Shown here in pieces: positions 34,799 to 47,245 of a stretch of DNA of 64,000 bases. Numbering within the stretch: position 1 is the first letter of the stretch; the number at the start of each line of letters is the position of its first letter. The stretch spans positions 39,224,958-39,288,957 of the forward strand of contig NC_084596.1 in the NCBI RefSeq assembly GCF_033807715.1. The letters are read 5' to 3'. Below the pieces are notes generated by a model. The model saw nothing but the letters and a program-made list of their open reading frames with translations. It was not told the DNA's origin and ran no database searches. A program made the translations under genes and the position numbers. Origin of the DNA: Cololabis saira. Taxonomy: Eukaryota; Chordata; Actinopteri; Beloniformes; Belonidae.

Positions 34799-35923
34799 GA
34801 GGGAAGGACGTACTCTTTTCGAGATGGCCAGATGTAAGCTTATAGACAGCAACTTACCTAAGAGTCTGTGGCACCATGCTGTTCAGGAAGCAGCGTACAC
34901 AAGAAACCGGTGCTTTAATAAGCACACAGGTACCACCCCATACACAGCACTGACGGGGAAAGAGTGTAATCTAGCCAGGATGCACAAGTTTGGATCAGTG
35001 TGTTACGCCTACCAACAGGACAGAGGTAAACTAGAATCCAGGTGTGGTAGAGGACTTTTTGTAGGGCATGACAAGGGCAGTCCTGCTTTTCTAGTTTATT
35101 ATCCCGATAAAGGGAAAGTGCAGAAGCACAGACTGGTGAAGTTTGTCACCCAGACGACACGTGAGAACGAGACGCAGGCGCAAATGCTGGGAATGGACTC
35201 TAGAACAGGTGGTGAGGAAATAGATACACCACAGTCTAGTGTGAGCACAGATGAGCGGGCTGTTAGCCCACAGTCAACTGAGGATGGTGGCGAGAAGCAC
35301 CCCAAGGTGACGTCACATGCCTCAAGCAGTGGGAGATATCCCACCCGAGAGCGTAATCCGCCGGGGTATCTGAGGGACTATGTTACTCAGGAGGACAGTG
35401 AGGAGGGTGATAGCACACTCACCAGCATAGACTATTGCTATAGAGCGGTGTGCGGTATACCGACAACCTTTAAAGAGGCCATGACATCATCAGCGTCAGA
35501 AAAATGGCAGAGAGCGATGGATGAGGAAATTAAATCCTTAGAAGACAACCGGACCTTCACTTTGACTAAGTTGCCAGAGGGCAGAAAGACAGTGGGAGGA
35601 AGATGGGTATACTCCATTAAAGAGGACAGTGACGGACATGAGCAATACAAGGCTAGGTTTGTAGCCAAAGGATACAGCCAGAGGGCGGGGATAGATTACG
35701 GTGAAACATTCTCACCTACAGCAAACCTGACCAGTGTTCGTGTGGTGATGCAGAAAGGCATGCTTTCCACCAGATTCAAGATGAAGGACTTAGGTCCACT
35801 ATTAGAGATGAGAAGATGACACTGGTTTACTGTCCCACAGATGATATGGTTGCAGATGCAATGACCAAACCTGCCTCCAAATTAAAGTTGAGGAAATTTG
35901 TAGGGGTCATGGTTGGTGTGTAA
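34799..35923 (+). pseudogene. Copia integrase C-terminus and truncated reverse transcriptase
   Basis: It continues from the frameshift with AEREGRTLFEMARC, goes through the integrase C-terminal part and reaches the first reverse-transcriptase blocks (VGGRWVYSIK, YKARFVAKGYSQ, DYGETFSP). The frame then jumps from SVRVVMQK directly to STRFKMKDLG, so the catalytic YVDD-containing part is missing. A second deletion joins to CPTDDMVADAMTKPASKL, the tail of RNase H, which ends at TAA 35923 in another frame. Confidence 0.85.
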
Positions 35924-36011
35924 ATGTTTAGCATTTGACTGCCATGTTATTATTTCTGTTTATCTGATTTTGTAAAGATTGTATAGTATACAGAACATTC
36001 ATAAGTGGGAG

Positions 36012-36282
36012 TGTTAAGTGTTGATATATGACTGACTGTATACTGCTGTTTAATACAAGAGGAGCTGACGTCATTACGTCAGTGGTTACTGTACGTGATA
36101 TAAAAGGGTGTGTTCGCGCCCTGCTCACTCTCTCTGTCCTCTGCACCTGTTGATGAGAGCAGCCTGTATGTGCGTCGCTGAAGCTGTAATAAATACGCCA
36201 CAGTTGGCTGAAAGTTTATTAAGTTGATTATTCTTTAGAATCTTACTTCTGCATACTGCTAGTGTGACCAAGGTTTTTAACA
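36012..36282 (+). repeat. 3' LTR of the copia element
   Basis: The CRE is kept at 36066-36073 and the TATA box at about 36099. It is preceded by a short purine run GTGGGAG. The final 180 bp match the 5' LTR almost exactly. Confidence 0.92.
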
Positions 36283-36416
36283 AGAACCACTCATCAATAT
36301 AATCTGATCTGATTGTAGTTGATTGTAGTAGATTGTATAAATACACCCCCCCCCCCCCCCCCCTTTTTTTTTTTCTCTCACGCACCTCGCAGGCATGTAT
36401 TGGGGCCTACTGACAT

Positions 36417-36792
36417 TAGCCCCTTTCACACAGAGATTCCGCAATATTGGTGTAAAGAAGTCCTGCCAATACGCCGCCTTTGTTGGTTCACACAGAACCA
36501 TACAACGCCGGCATAACGCCGCTCCCGTCTGTAAATTCACACAGCATGCCGGCGTTCCGCAATCAGAGGCGTGACGACAGCGTCAGCGTCTAGTGGCGTG
36601 CCGGCATGCCGGCTGTGTCATTCACACAGACCCCGTTTCGGCTCTGTGACGGCTCTGTGACTACCTCCGCTGCCGGCTTATTGGTGGGGCCACTTTGCCC
36701 CCCCATTCCGCCTCCGTGACTTTCACACAGAACAGCGAGGCGGCTTAAAGGCGCAACGTTCCCGCCTCGAACTGGCTGTGTGAAAGGGGCTA
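36417..36792. mobile_element. MITE with TAGCCCCTTTCACACAG ends
   Basis: TAGCCCCTTTCACACAG at the left and, inverted, TAGCCCCTTTCACACAG at the right (36776-36792). The interior has repeated CCGGC-rich words and no coding capacity. A C/T homopolymer run lies just outside at 36346-36375. Confidence 0.8.
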
Positions 36793-37048
36793 CAGACAGT
36801 GTACAGGGCCCAGAATTTGGTGCTACACCCCTGGCTGTCGGACATTTACATGTTGACTTGACGGAGAAATCCTAAAAGACAGTCATGTCTACTCGATGCT
36901 GGGGTGATACACACGGGCGGTTGCTTTGCTCCACGCAGCAGCGCCCTCCAGTGGTGGCCAGAGGAACTGCAACGATTTATAGTTCCACATGAGACTCAAC
37001 CTGGAAGTTAGATGCTTGGCGCTTGTTCAAGAGAACAATTTGAGGACT

Positions 37049-38458
37049 AAGGCTGCGTCCCAATTGAAGTTTTCTTCACTAACCCTAACATTTGCGCGTT
37101 CCCGTGAAGGTAGTGGTGTCCCAATTCCTCTTTTCACCTAGGGGGGAGGGCCGGGGCATAACGAGGGCTAGGGGCTGAGAATAGCCCCTACGGATTGAGG
37201 GATTTCAGATGCTCACTTCGCGAGCGAGGGGGTTTGAAAATTTCCCAGAATGCTTTTCGTCGTCATTTGCGGACTGAATCAAAAAAAAAACATGGCGGAC
37301 ATTTCTTATTTTTTGTGAATAAAATCAATATTTTGAGTTAGTTTCTGCATAAAAATGCGTTTTGATTACATTTCTAGTTACAAACCAATATTTTACTTTC
37401 ATAATATTCACTCAGTGAATGTACATAATCCCTTTTTTGTCCGTTGTTCGCGAAGAATCGCGCCGGAGTAAAGGCTGTTAGGTTACGCCGTAGGCTCTGC
37501 GTCGATTTGACTCGCCGACCGAAGGCAAACAGGCAGACTCGTCTCAGAGAAATAGAGAGAAATAATTCTGTGACTCGTCAGATTTGTTTTGGATGTTTCT
37601 GATATAATAGTTTTTAGAAACCACAAAGTAATCCAGCTGTTATCTGGGTAATTTACACACTTTCAGATAAAGTTGCGGGAGATCACGCCAGAATAAAGGG
37701 ATTTATGGGTCCGCGTTACACCAACGCAGAGCCTACGGCGTAGGTTACGTAACCTACGCCGTAAGCTCTGCGTCGATGTACGCGGCGACGCGCGCCGTAT
37801 GTCGTACCCTACGCCGTACCCTACGCCGTAGGCTCTGCGTCGATTTAACGTGGACCCAAACTCCGGAGCGGGCAGACAGAAATCTCGAAATTTCGGAGCA
37901 AATTTTTTTTCAACAGGCGTAGCTACAACTGTTAGATTTCATCTATTAAACCAACATCTTCCTAAATGATTTATTTCAGCCAGCGTAATTCTCAACAGAG
38001 CTGCAGGTTTCTCTCCCGGGACGATGCAGCAGCTTGACCCGGCGATCACGTCTGTCCCCCCGGCCGTGAGCTGCTGCTGCTCCCCGGGGCCGGCGACTAT
38101 TCTCATCTCCGAAAACATCGGGTCAAATTTCTTAACAGGCGTTATTTGGATAAACTGAGCCCCGGTTGCGGATCTTAAGGTTACCTTTATACCTGAAAAA
38201 ATATTAAAACTTAATAAAGTGCCATATTAACAGCACTACAGCTGAAATTAAAACAGCTTTTGGCTCTCTTTTGGCTCTCCTGATCAGGTTAGGGATGAAA
38301 ACGAGGGGGAGTAGGAGAAATGGGACAGGCACCTGGGCCAAGTGCCCTAGGTTTCAAGTGCCCTAAAATCTCCCCCTTCTTTTTTAGGGGTTAGGGAAGA
38401 AAAGAAGGGCGAGTGGAGAAAAGAGGGGTGAGTGAAGTTCAATTGAGATTTGGCCTTA
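37049..38458. mobile_element. TIR element, non-autonomous
   Basis: The left end is AAGGCTGCGTCCCAATTGAA and the inverted right end is AAGGCCAAATCTCAATTGAA, with a possible 3-bp TSD ACT (37046-37048 and 38459-38461). Subterminal parts are also inverted. Copies of the GGTTCCGCGTTA/ACGCCGTAGG palindromic family lie inside (37485-37860). No transposase frame. Confidence 0.65.
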
Positions 38459-38522
38459 CTATATCCCTCGGGCCAAACTGGCCTTATAAACACGCACCTT
38501 TGTGAAAATACTTCATCAATAC

Positions 38523-39435
<913 letters not shown>

Positions 39436-39443
39436 ATCAATAC

Positions 39444-40280
39444 TGATTTTTACACTTGCAACAATTGATGCACAGATGTTTGGAGTCCCATTTGTCTTCT
39501 GGGTTCCCAGAGCCCGGGTCTTGAATGTTGTTAAACACCACACTATTCTGCTGTGACGCCATGCTTCCACACCTGTACTGCCACACCTGGACCCCCTCCA
39601 CTATCATGCAAGAGTCACCAATACAAAAACGTCTGATGCGTTTGAAGACGATCTTCTAAATCTCAAAGATGCATTGTGGGATGTGCTGTCGGTATTTCAT
39701 TCGAAGAAAAGATTTCCAGCTTTTAAAAACAGCAATCATGTTTGAGCATTCAAAGAACCACATGAAGACCTACATGCTTCAGAGTTGATCTCAGTAAAAC
39801 GTGACAGATCTGTGAACAGACCTCAGAACTGCAGCTCATAAACTTAGCAAGCAGCCAGGAAAGAAACTGAAACTGGAATTGCTTACAGGTGTAAAACAGA
39901 CATCAATGAAATTCATATCGGCTTTAAAAAACTTTATTAATCTCCACAAGGAAATGAATTGTTGCAGGAGTCACGAGGAGTCGCTGGGGAGGTTTATTGC
40001 TGCAGGGGGAAGGATCTCCTGCAGCGGATCTGAAGACGCAAAAGACAGTTTCGTTAAAACTTTCCCAATCCTTTATAGCAAATAACCATATTTGGTGACT
40101 TCAGTTGACGTACATCCTATGAAAATGAAAAAGGTAAAAAAGGTCCTTTTAATATTCTTTAATAACCTCATACAATCTATTTTAGTTATTTAAAATGACT
40201 TGTATTTTTTACTTTGAGAGAGAAAACCTCTGTGGTGGGTTTCATCATGTTGAATCTCAGTATAACTTTTATCATGTTGT
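39444..40280. other. Intergenic, nothing clear
   Basis: No supported gene or repeat. Short frames show no splice context or recognisable motif. Confidence 0.4.
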
Positions 40281-40282
40281 GT

Positions 40283-40668
40283 TTCTGTGAAAGGAATCAA
40301 TTTATGGAACAATCTGAACAAAGAAAACAAAGAATCCAAATCAAACATTACATTCAAAAGAACAATTAAAGCCTGTATGTTAAGGAAATATAACGAAAAA
40401 TGTTAAGTTTGATTGACATACCCGTAGGCGGTGGTAATTTTATTTAATGTTATTTTAATTTTATTCTAGTTGTTTTTATTCACTTAGTTGTTGTTTTTTT
40501 TTTTTTAATTATTATTATTAATTTATGTTATTTGTGAAAGGGGCAGATCAGATAAGATTCTTCTTCTTTCTGCTCCCTTTTCATTCATAAGTTAGGAACA
40601 TTTGTATTTGTGTTTGTATTAAATTGTTTTGTTTTTTTGAATGAAATAAAGAATAAAATGAAAAAAAT
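40283..40668 (+). mobile_element. LINE 3' end
   Basis: The text reads LWNNLNKENKESKS then FKRTIKACMLRKYNE to a stop. It is followed by GGGGCAGATCAGATAAGATT and CTTCTTTCTGCTCCC and an A-rich tail, as at the 3' ends of several fish LINEs. It is truncated at the 5' end. Confidence 0.65.
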
Positions 40669-40769
40669 TAATCATTAGCAGTGCAGGTGAACATTCAGAA
40701 AAACATTCCACTAGAAACTGGGCCTCACAAAGCTGCGAGGAGCGGGTGATGCGGTGACCCCGTCCTCCT

Positions 40770-42078
40770 CTACGACATGGTGCAGTTGGCGTAATCGAAC
40801 CCCTCACAGATCCACTTGTTGCTGAACATTTTGTAGCCCTCGGCTTCGGTCAGCTTACTTCCTGAAACGGAGACAAGCAGGGCCGTTGATGCGTGTTCGT
40901 GATCAGGACCAGACGACAGGAACCGGTACGGATCAGAGAGATTAGCTACCGTCCATCAGGTTCTGCATGCAGCAGAAGTTGGTGCTGTTCTCAGCTGGGA
41001 GGAGGTTGGTGATGGCGGTCACCGAGTCCCCCTGTTCGAGGAGAAACATCCAGATTTCACGTCACGCACCAGGACAGACAGGAATGTCTGTGGGAAACAC
41101 TGCCGCTCTTTCCTGACTAAAGGGCAGCGTGTCACAGCATTAGAAACACATCTGTTCTGCTCATACCACATTTCCACACAGGTCTGACACTCAAACTGAA
41201 CTTTTACACGATTACAACGGTAATTATTCTCATCCGTACACACACTGGATGTTTCTGACACAGTTATAATCTGGGCATGTTCAGGCCTAAATCTGCTTCT
41301 TTAGTTGAGCTGGTGAGACAGAAACCCGGCTGGGTTTAGATAAGAGTCACACTCACGGTCACTTTGCAGGTGGTGGACTGCTCCAGGAGAAACTGGAAGT
41401 TGTTCACTTTCTTGCTCGTGTGAGACGTGTGCGTCGCTTTGATCAGATAAGGAGCTCCAGACACCAGCTGAAAACACATTTCTGGATCAGCCGGAGTGGA
41501 CGAGAGGACAGAGGTGCAGGACAAACTTTGGGACACCTGGGATCACACTCACAAACTCCTGCAGCAACAGTTCTACCCGCCATCCTTTTACAGTTCTTAC
41601 AGATACGGTTCTCTTCTCTTAGCAGTTGAATTAATGCTGTCAATGCTGCATGTGAAGACCCGGTAATGAGAAATAAACACGAGCTGAAGCTCCTGACCTC
41701 ATAGGAGCACTTCTCACTCTTTTCCTCTGCACAGCTCTGCCGGATCTGCCAGGCCTGGATCTGGTTCACCAGCTTCTCGTTGACCTCGCTGCAGTCAATG
41801 CCAAACATCCTGCACAGTGGGGGCGTTGGCTTCATCACTCTCATAAACAAGGGCATTAAAAGAAGACACATTTTTCCATATCAGCCAATAAACCTGTCTA
41901 AGACTCATTTTTATACAGCAAAATCTGGAATTTTGGCCAAACCCCCCCCCCCAAAAAAAAGCCTCCATCAGCGTCCCTACCATTTGATTTTGCACTGGGC
42001 ACCGCCATCTACCAAAGACAAGGCGACCGTGGTCCCGGCGAGGAGGGCCGCGGCGAAGACGAGGAACCTGGGGTCCAT
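40770..42078 (-). CDS. Small secreted cysteine-rich protein, family not recognised
   Basis: Five coding exons with consistent phases: 42078-41981, 41809-41698, 41467-41357, 41031-40950, 40861-40770 (stop TAG), giving 164 residues. A signal peptide is clear (FLVFAAALLAGTTVALS), so the product is probably secreted. The mature part has nine cysteines, including a CC pair (NFCCMQN) and a C-terminal ICEGF ... NCTMS. The third exon (LVSGAPYLIKATHTS, then VNNFQFLL) has a faint cystatin-like look, but no QxVxG is seen and I do not claim the family. The ATG chosen starts the signal peptide. A TTTAAG lies about 100 bp upstream as a possible TATA-like box. Confidence 0.85.
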
Positions 42079-42099
42079 GCTGAAGGCTGCTGAGTGAAA

Positions 42100-42697
42100 T
42101 CCTGCGTCCAGTGTGTTTGCGTGTCCAGGGGCCCGGGGTCTCTGCTGAATGTCTGCTCCGTCCGTGGCGATGGGGCTTAAAGTACAGCCGCTCAGGGGTC
42201 AGGTGGACACCCGGAACAGAGGGCAGCACATTGATTGAACACGGAGGCGACATGGGAAAGAAGCAGACAGCAGCATCCAACACAGGCGGCGTTTGTTGCA
42301 GCTCTGAAGCTTGAAATCACATCAAACAGCAGCCACAGATTTACATTCAACCGTGAAGAAAAGTGTTAACATTTTGTTGGGGCTTTCACAGCTGAATCAG
42401 GAGGGATGTTTGATTCCAGATGTTGGACACTGCAGGACCATACCTGTCAGGTCTCCCGTTTTAGCCAGGAAATGACCGCGTTTTACCCCTCTCTCCCGTA
42501 AATCTCCCGTTTTATAAAATAATAATTTTTAAAAAGCATTATTGTGCCTCTCCAAACTGAATTGTCACTAACCACACGAGAACTGCCCCCTGCTGTAGCC
42601 TGGTTCTCGCAAAGGTTAGTGGCAACAACGGGGGGGGGGGGGTCACCAGTCCACCTCAGGACACCCACCCACACAGTCAATAACCCTTTTAAAAACT

Positions 42698-42753
<56 letters not shown>

Positions 42754-42856
42754 CACACACATATTTATGATTGCGTTGCAGCATGTTTTTTCTATTTAGT
42801 ATTAGTTGTAGTAGTAGTAGTTTGTTTTTTTTATTTCTAAACTTCAGGCACACTTT
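42100..42856. other. Upstream region with simple repeats
   Basis: The secreted-protein gene's promoter should lie at 42080-42250. A fragment with CTCCCGTTTTA words (42445-42530) looks like a dispersed repeat. A (G)n run lies at 42630-42641 and (AT)n at 42701-42752. No gene was seen. Confidence 0.5.
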
Positions 42857-43203
42857 AAAGGAGCTTGAGGCTCCTTTTAAGAAATGAGACTCTCTAGCGC
42901 CACCCTTCACCACAACGGCCGTTGGGGGTACTGCAGCCAACAGTGAAGCCGGTACGGGAGAACGGGGAGAACGCGCATGCAGCGTCATGTGACGTCACAT
43001 CTGCAGGACAGCGCGGGAAATTCGGGACCGAATTGCAGCACATTTTGCAGCACACAGCCTGTTCAAGGCAAAGGAGAGATACACTAGAGGGCTCATTCTT
43101 TTTGGTTTGGAACGCTTCATCTGACATTATTACTAGAAAACTTAAAATGTATACAGATTTTTTTCATAAATCCTGCCACAATCCGGCCTCAAGCTCCTTT
43201 AAC
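42857..43203. mobile_element. MITE with TTAAAGGAGCTTGAGGC ends
   Basis: TTTAAAGGAGCTTGAGGC at the left and, inverted, TTAAAGGAGCTTGAGGC at the right, so both ends are present. It matches 11885-12201 over most of its length. The interior has CATGTGACGTCACAT, a palindrome. Confidence 0.8.
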
Positions 43204-43205
43204 TT

Positions 43206-44471
43206 TGATGTAAATAACTTTATTGGTACTGGGAACATAGTCATACCACATGTCATGTCCACATATTGCTGAGCCCGCCAACATAAAGTCTCACAGTTAA
43301 ACATGTTTACGCCCCCAAACAAAAATGCATATCAGCTTAATAAAACTCTGAACTCTGAACAGGGAAAACTGGCAAACCAATTGGGAACCATAAGGGAAAA
43401 GAACTAACTGTTTTCTTTAAAGTTATACTTTTATCATTTGTGTCAGAGAAGTTTAAGATTAAAGATAACTGTCTTTAACATCAGAAACTGAATTCCATAT
43501 GAACACAAAATATTTGTAAGTAAATAGTGGGAGAAAAAGAACATATAAAAGTGTAAAAGAAAAAAAAACTGAAGCTAAAGAAAGTGGCATCAGGGCAAAA
43601 ACTAGGACTTGTCTGGTGTCCTCCAGCTGCTGCTGCAGCTGCCTGCAAGGGGAACCAGGAAACCTGCACAAAGAGACCAAAGATTCAAATCTACAGTCTT
43701 CACTTCCCTTCAGTTTGATGTGGTTAGAGACAACGATAGAGCAGTAGTAAGATCCACGATTGAGGTGGAGAAGACAGCTGTGCTGTGAAGGTGAGGGCCG
43801 GTGAGGGGGAGCTGAGAACCCGGAGGAGGAGATCCTCCTTCTGCTTGAAGCCTGTGCTCTTTGTCATCTCTGATCACACATCTAGTCCGTTGTTCAGTTG
43901 GACTTGCTCTCCAGCTTTTCCTGCACACCTCCCTTTTGTACTAGTTCCCTCCCTGAAGGCTCTTGTCTTCGTGTTGATTTGCTCACTCAGGTCCCGGGTG
44001 ATTCAGGGTTTATTATTGGAGAAGATCTCACTGGTCTGTTGAAAAGGTGACACAGCCGCTCACATACTCAGTCAAGCATGGATGTCGCCTCCATGTGGCT
44101 CACACAGGGAATCTTTTAGCATCACAACTCCCCACTGGAGTTCCAGAAATTGGCAGAACACCGGCGGCCACGCCCACATTTCAGTATCTGCATACGAGGA
44201 TAAAATAACTATTTTTTTCGACCACAACAACAAATAAACAAAACAGACACTATATGACATTAAACATGAAAAACCTCACATTCCTTTGTTCAAAGAGACA
44301 TATTATGCCCTCTTTTTTCCCCAATTATTGACAAATTACTGAGGTCTATGACATGTTTTGGTCCAATTAACAGGAATACGGAACAAGAGCTCCTTTCCAG
44401 CCGTGTTTTTTACACCTTCTTTCATGATAGATAGTTTTAAGAGGCCGATTCAGACACTTATCTCCACCCCA
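43206..44471. other. Intergenic, nothing clear
   Basis: No supported gene; low-complexity A-rich parts near 43555-43570. Confidence 0.4.
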
Positions 44472-44479
44472 GGTCTCTC

Positions 44480-45185
44480 CAGAGGTGTCAAAAGTATTCA
44501 CATTCATTACTCAGGTAGAAGTATAGATACTAGAGTTTAAAAATACTCCTGTAGAAGTTGAAGTATCATCTCAAGTTCTTTACTCAAGTAAAAATATAAA
44601 AGTACTGGTTTCAAAACTACTTAAAGTATAAAAGTAAAAGTAATGTAAGGGGGAAAAAGCCATTAAGGACAAAAGCCATTGAAAATGAATGCATCTTAGT
44701 ATAATGCAAATATATTAAAGAACCATATATGTGTACTATTGAGCATTAACATGTGTTTCAGAGAGCAGGAGATATGATGACTAGTTGCCTATAAGTATTG
44801 TAATGGTGCAAAAAGTCAAACTTCAGAGGCATGTTATCATTTATCCTAACCTTTATTGGAATGTACATCCAAGTTTAGTTGCAGGAATCTGAGGGAACGG
44901 ATGTAAGAACAAAACTGGACAAGAACATCTGAAACAACCACAACCAAATTCACTCTATCCGGATGGAGCAATTTAACTGGATAGTTTTTTTTAAAGGCCG
45001 AAATGAAATAGAGTAACGAGGCTGTTTTTAAAATGTAAGGAGTAAAAAGTACAGATAATTGCGTGAAAATGTAAGGAGTAAAAGTAAAAAGTCGTCTGAA
45101 AAATAATTACTCCAGTGAAGTATAGATAACCAAAATCTCTACTTAAGTAAGGTAACAAAGTATTTGTACTTACTTGACACCTCTG
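44480..45185. mobile_element. hAT-type element (TSD GGTCTCTC)
   Basis: The ends are CAGAGGTGTCAAAAGTA and, inverted, CAGAGGTGTCAAGTAAG, with perfect 8-bp TSDs at 44472-44479 and 45186-45193. The interior resembles the AGTACTTTTACT-rich elements at 1285 and 38523. No transposase frame. Confidence 0.88.
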
Positions 45186-45193
45186 GGTCTCTC

Positions 45194-46250
45194 TTTACAG
45201 GGGATGGGGAGGATGGGCCTCATTCTAAAATCTCTGTTTAGGCCTACCCTCTTAGAACTGCACAAAAAAAAGAAAAAAAGCATTATATAAAGGTTGGTAG
45301 AGATGAAATTGGGATGTGTGATGTAACAGTACCTTGACTTTAGAGTTTTCTGGCTAAAAAGAACCAAGGTTGTTTCATGTTTGAGTTGTTGGTTGATGTG
45401 CCCAAATACACATGTGGACAAACTTGTTAGTACCCATCTTGAAGTTCTTTATCGTTTGTTTTTTCTAATGGGATTTCTTTGCACCACAAGTCAAAAGCAA
45501 TGTCTGATGTTCATTAGTAAATTCTCAGCACATTGTAATTTCTTACTATTTTTGTCAGTTTTAAGTTTTTTGCATAATAGTTGTTTTCCTCTTTCTTTAG
45601 TCGAAGGACAACAGATGTGCCCACATCTGTACAGTATATAAACATGTCAAATTATACATACATAAAGTTTCCTTTTTAAAAACAAGGCCAGATGATGGCT
45701 CAGACGACTGCATGACTACATCCAGACTGTTTGAGATCTGCAACCTTGTCACAGACATTAAATACCTTGCAGTCAATTCTTGGTTTTAATGCTAACTGAT
45801 CCACACAAATAGATGTGTGACACAGTTTCAATAACACAAGAAGATTTTAACTTTTTGGGATCAGTTTGAAAACCAGATGCCAAAGTTCCTCATCACAGCT
45901 GGTCGAGGTTCAAGTTCTCTGGTCTGCAGATCATCCCTCTCCACTTCATAAAAAGGCCAGCAGCACTCAAAAAGAAAAAAAGAAAAATGTTCTCAATAAA
46001 AGTAAACAAACTACAATCCTCTAAGAATAGTTTAAAATAGCAGCAACAACTGCTGCCTCAGATTGTTTGTCATACTTTAAAGATAAAGTGGCAGCTTATT
46101 CATACTGATTGAGTGCAGGATTCTTCCAAAATCGTCATCTCTTTGGTTTTGGCCACGTTTGTGGTTAAAAGGGAAACTTATATATAAGAGGTCTGGCACC
46201 ACTGGCTGCAGTCAGGACCCCCACAGCTCACTCGGGACAGAGTAACAAAC
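45194..46250. other. Intergenic, nothing clear
   Basis: No supported gene. The dcun1d1 3' UTR (minus strand) may end near 46251, where TTTATT gives an AATAAA on that strand. Confidence 0.4.
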
Positions 46251-47245
46251 TTTATTAAGCGATGCCCTGCATTTTGGTTCTAGCACACATTTTCCTTTAA
46301 AACAGATGCAGCAGTAAAACAAAGCCATCCACGCCAAAAACATTTGAGAAAACATCACTGACTTTTATACCATGACACCCATCAGTAAAGAATAATAATA
46401 ATAAAAAGGAACAATATGATTAGTGTTGTTAAATGAAATTAAATCAAAAGATGAAGGATGAATGAACAGCAGCTGCCCTGGAGATTTAGCCCCCTCTACA
46501 TGTGCCCCCTACAGTGTTGTTCTAGTGTATTTATGTGGTTGTACAACTTCTGAATCTGTAATATAAGAAATGACATGTTTTAAGTCACTGAAAGCGTTGC
46601 AGTGACTGGAATAAAAATCTGTTCTGGCATCTGACCTCATCCAACTGGCACAAACGCATCCTCTTTTCTTTTTAAGCACAAATGCACAAGACCTGGTTAA
46701 AGACAGCAAATTGAAATATTTATTTTATCTTTATACTTTTGTGTTTTAACAACAATATGCTTTTAAAAAAAAAATTACAATCAATGTTATATACTGACTT
46801 GTCACACAATGTATCATGTATGTATCATAAAACGACAAACAAAAATAGGAATGCACATAAAATTCAAGGTTTAAAGAATATTCCTTTGAGAGGTTTCAGA
46901 TTACAACTCAGGCTCGCCCATGTGCGTCCGTGACGACAGCCAACACCACGGACCATGTGGGCAAGGATGGCGACTCCTCTGCGGTTGGCTTTGAGCTTTC
47001 ATAAAGGCTTAATACTTTAGATCAAAGTCCCGAACCGTCGCAAAAATGCCGAGCCAAGAGATTGGCCCGTTTCATGTATAAACACACACACGCATTGATA
47101 TCCGTCTCTGCAGTGTAAAGTATTTCAGTCCTGAGTGTTGAAAAGGCAACATAACTCTCAGCTCAGTGCGGCGCGCTTGTCCTCCGTTCGCCGCCTTCCG
47201 TCTCACAGAAAAATTCACACGATGTTTGTTGTGAAGGATCAGCCG

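Larger units (their letters stand above)
32511..36282 (+). mobile_element. Ty1/copia LTR retrotransposon, internally deleted
   Basis: Both LTRs start TGTTAA and end TTTTTAACA (32511-32775 and 36012-36282), with a perfect 5-bp TSD AGAAC (32506-32510 and 36283-36287). The primer-binding site GGTTATGGGCCCAG (32776-32789) matches the anticodon-arm region of initiator tRNA-Met, as in Drosophila copia. Gag, protease, integrase and the start of reverse transcriptase are present. The reverse-transcriptase core and RNase H are largely deleted, so it cannot be autonomous. Confidence 0.95.

Noticed and set aside
40770..42078. Naming the secreted protein a cystatin
   Set aside because: The QxVxG motif and PW hairpin are not visible; similarity is only impressionistic.
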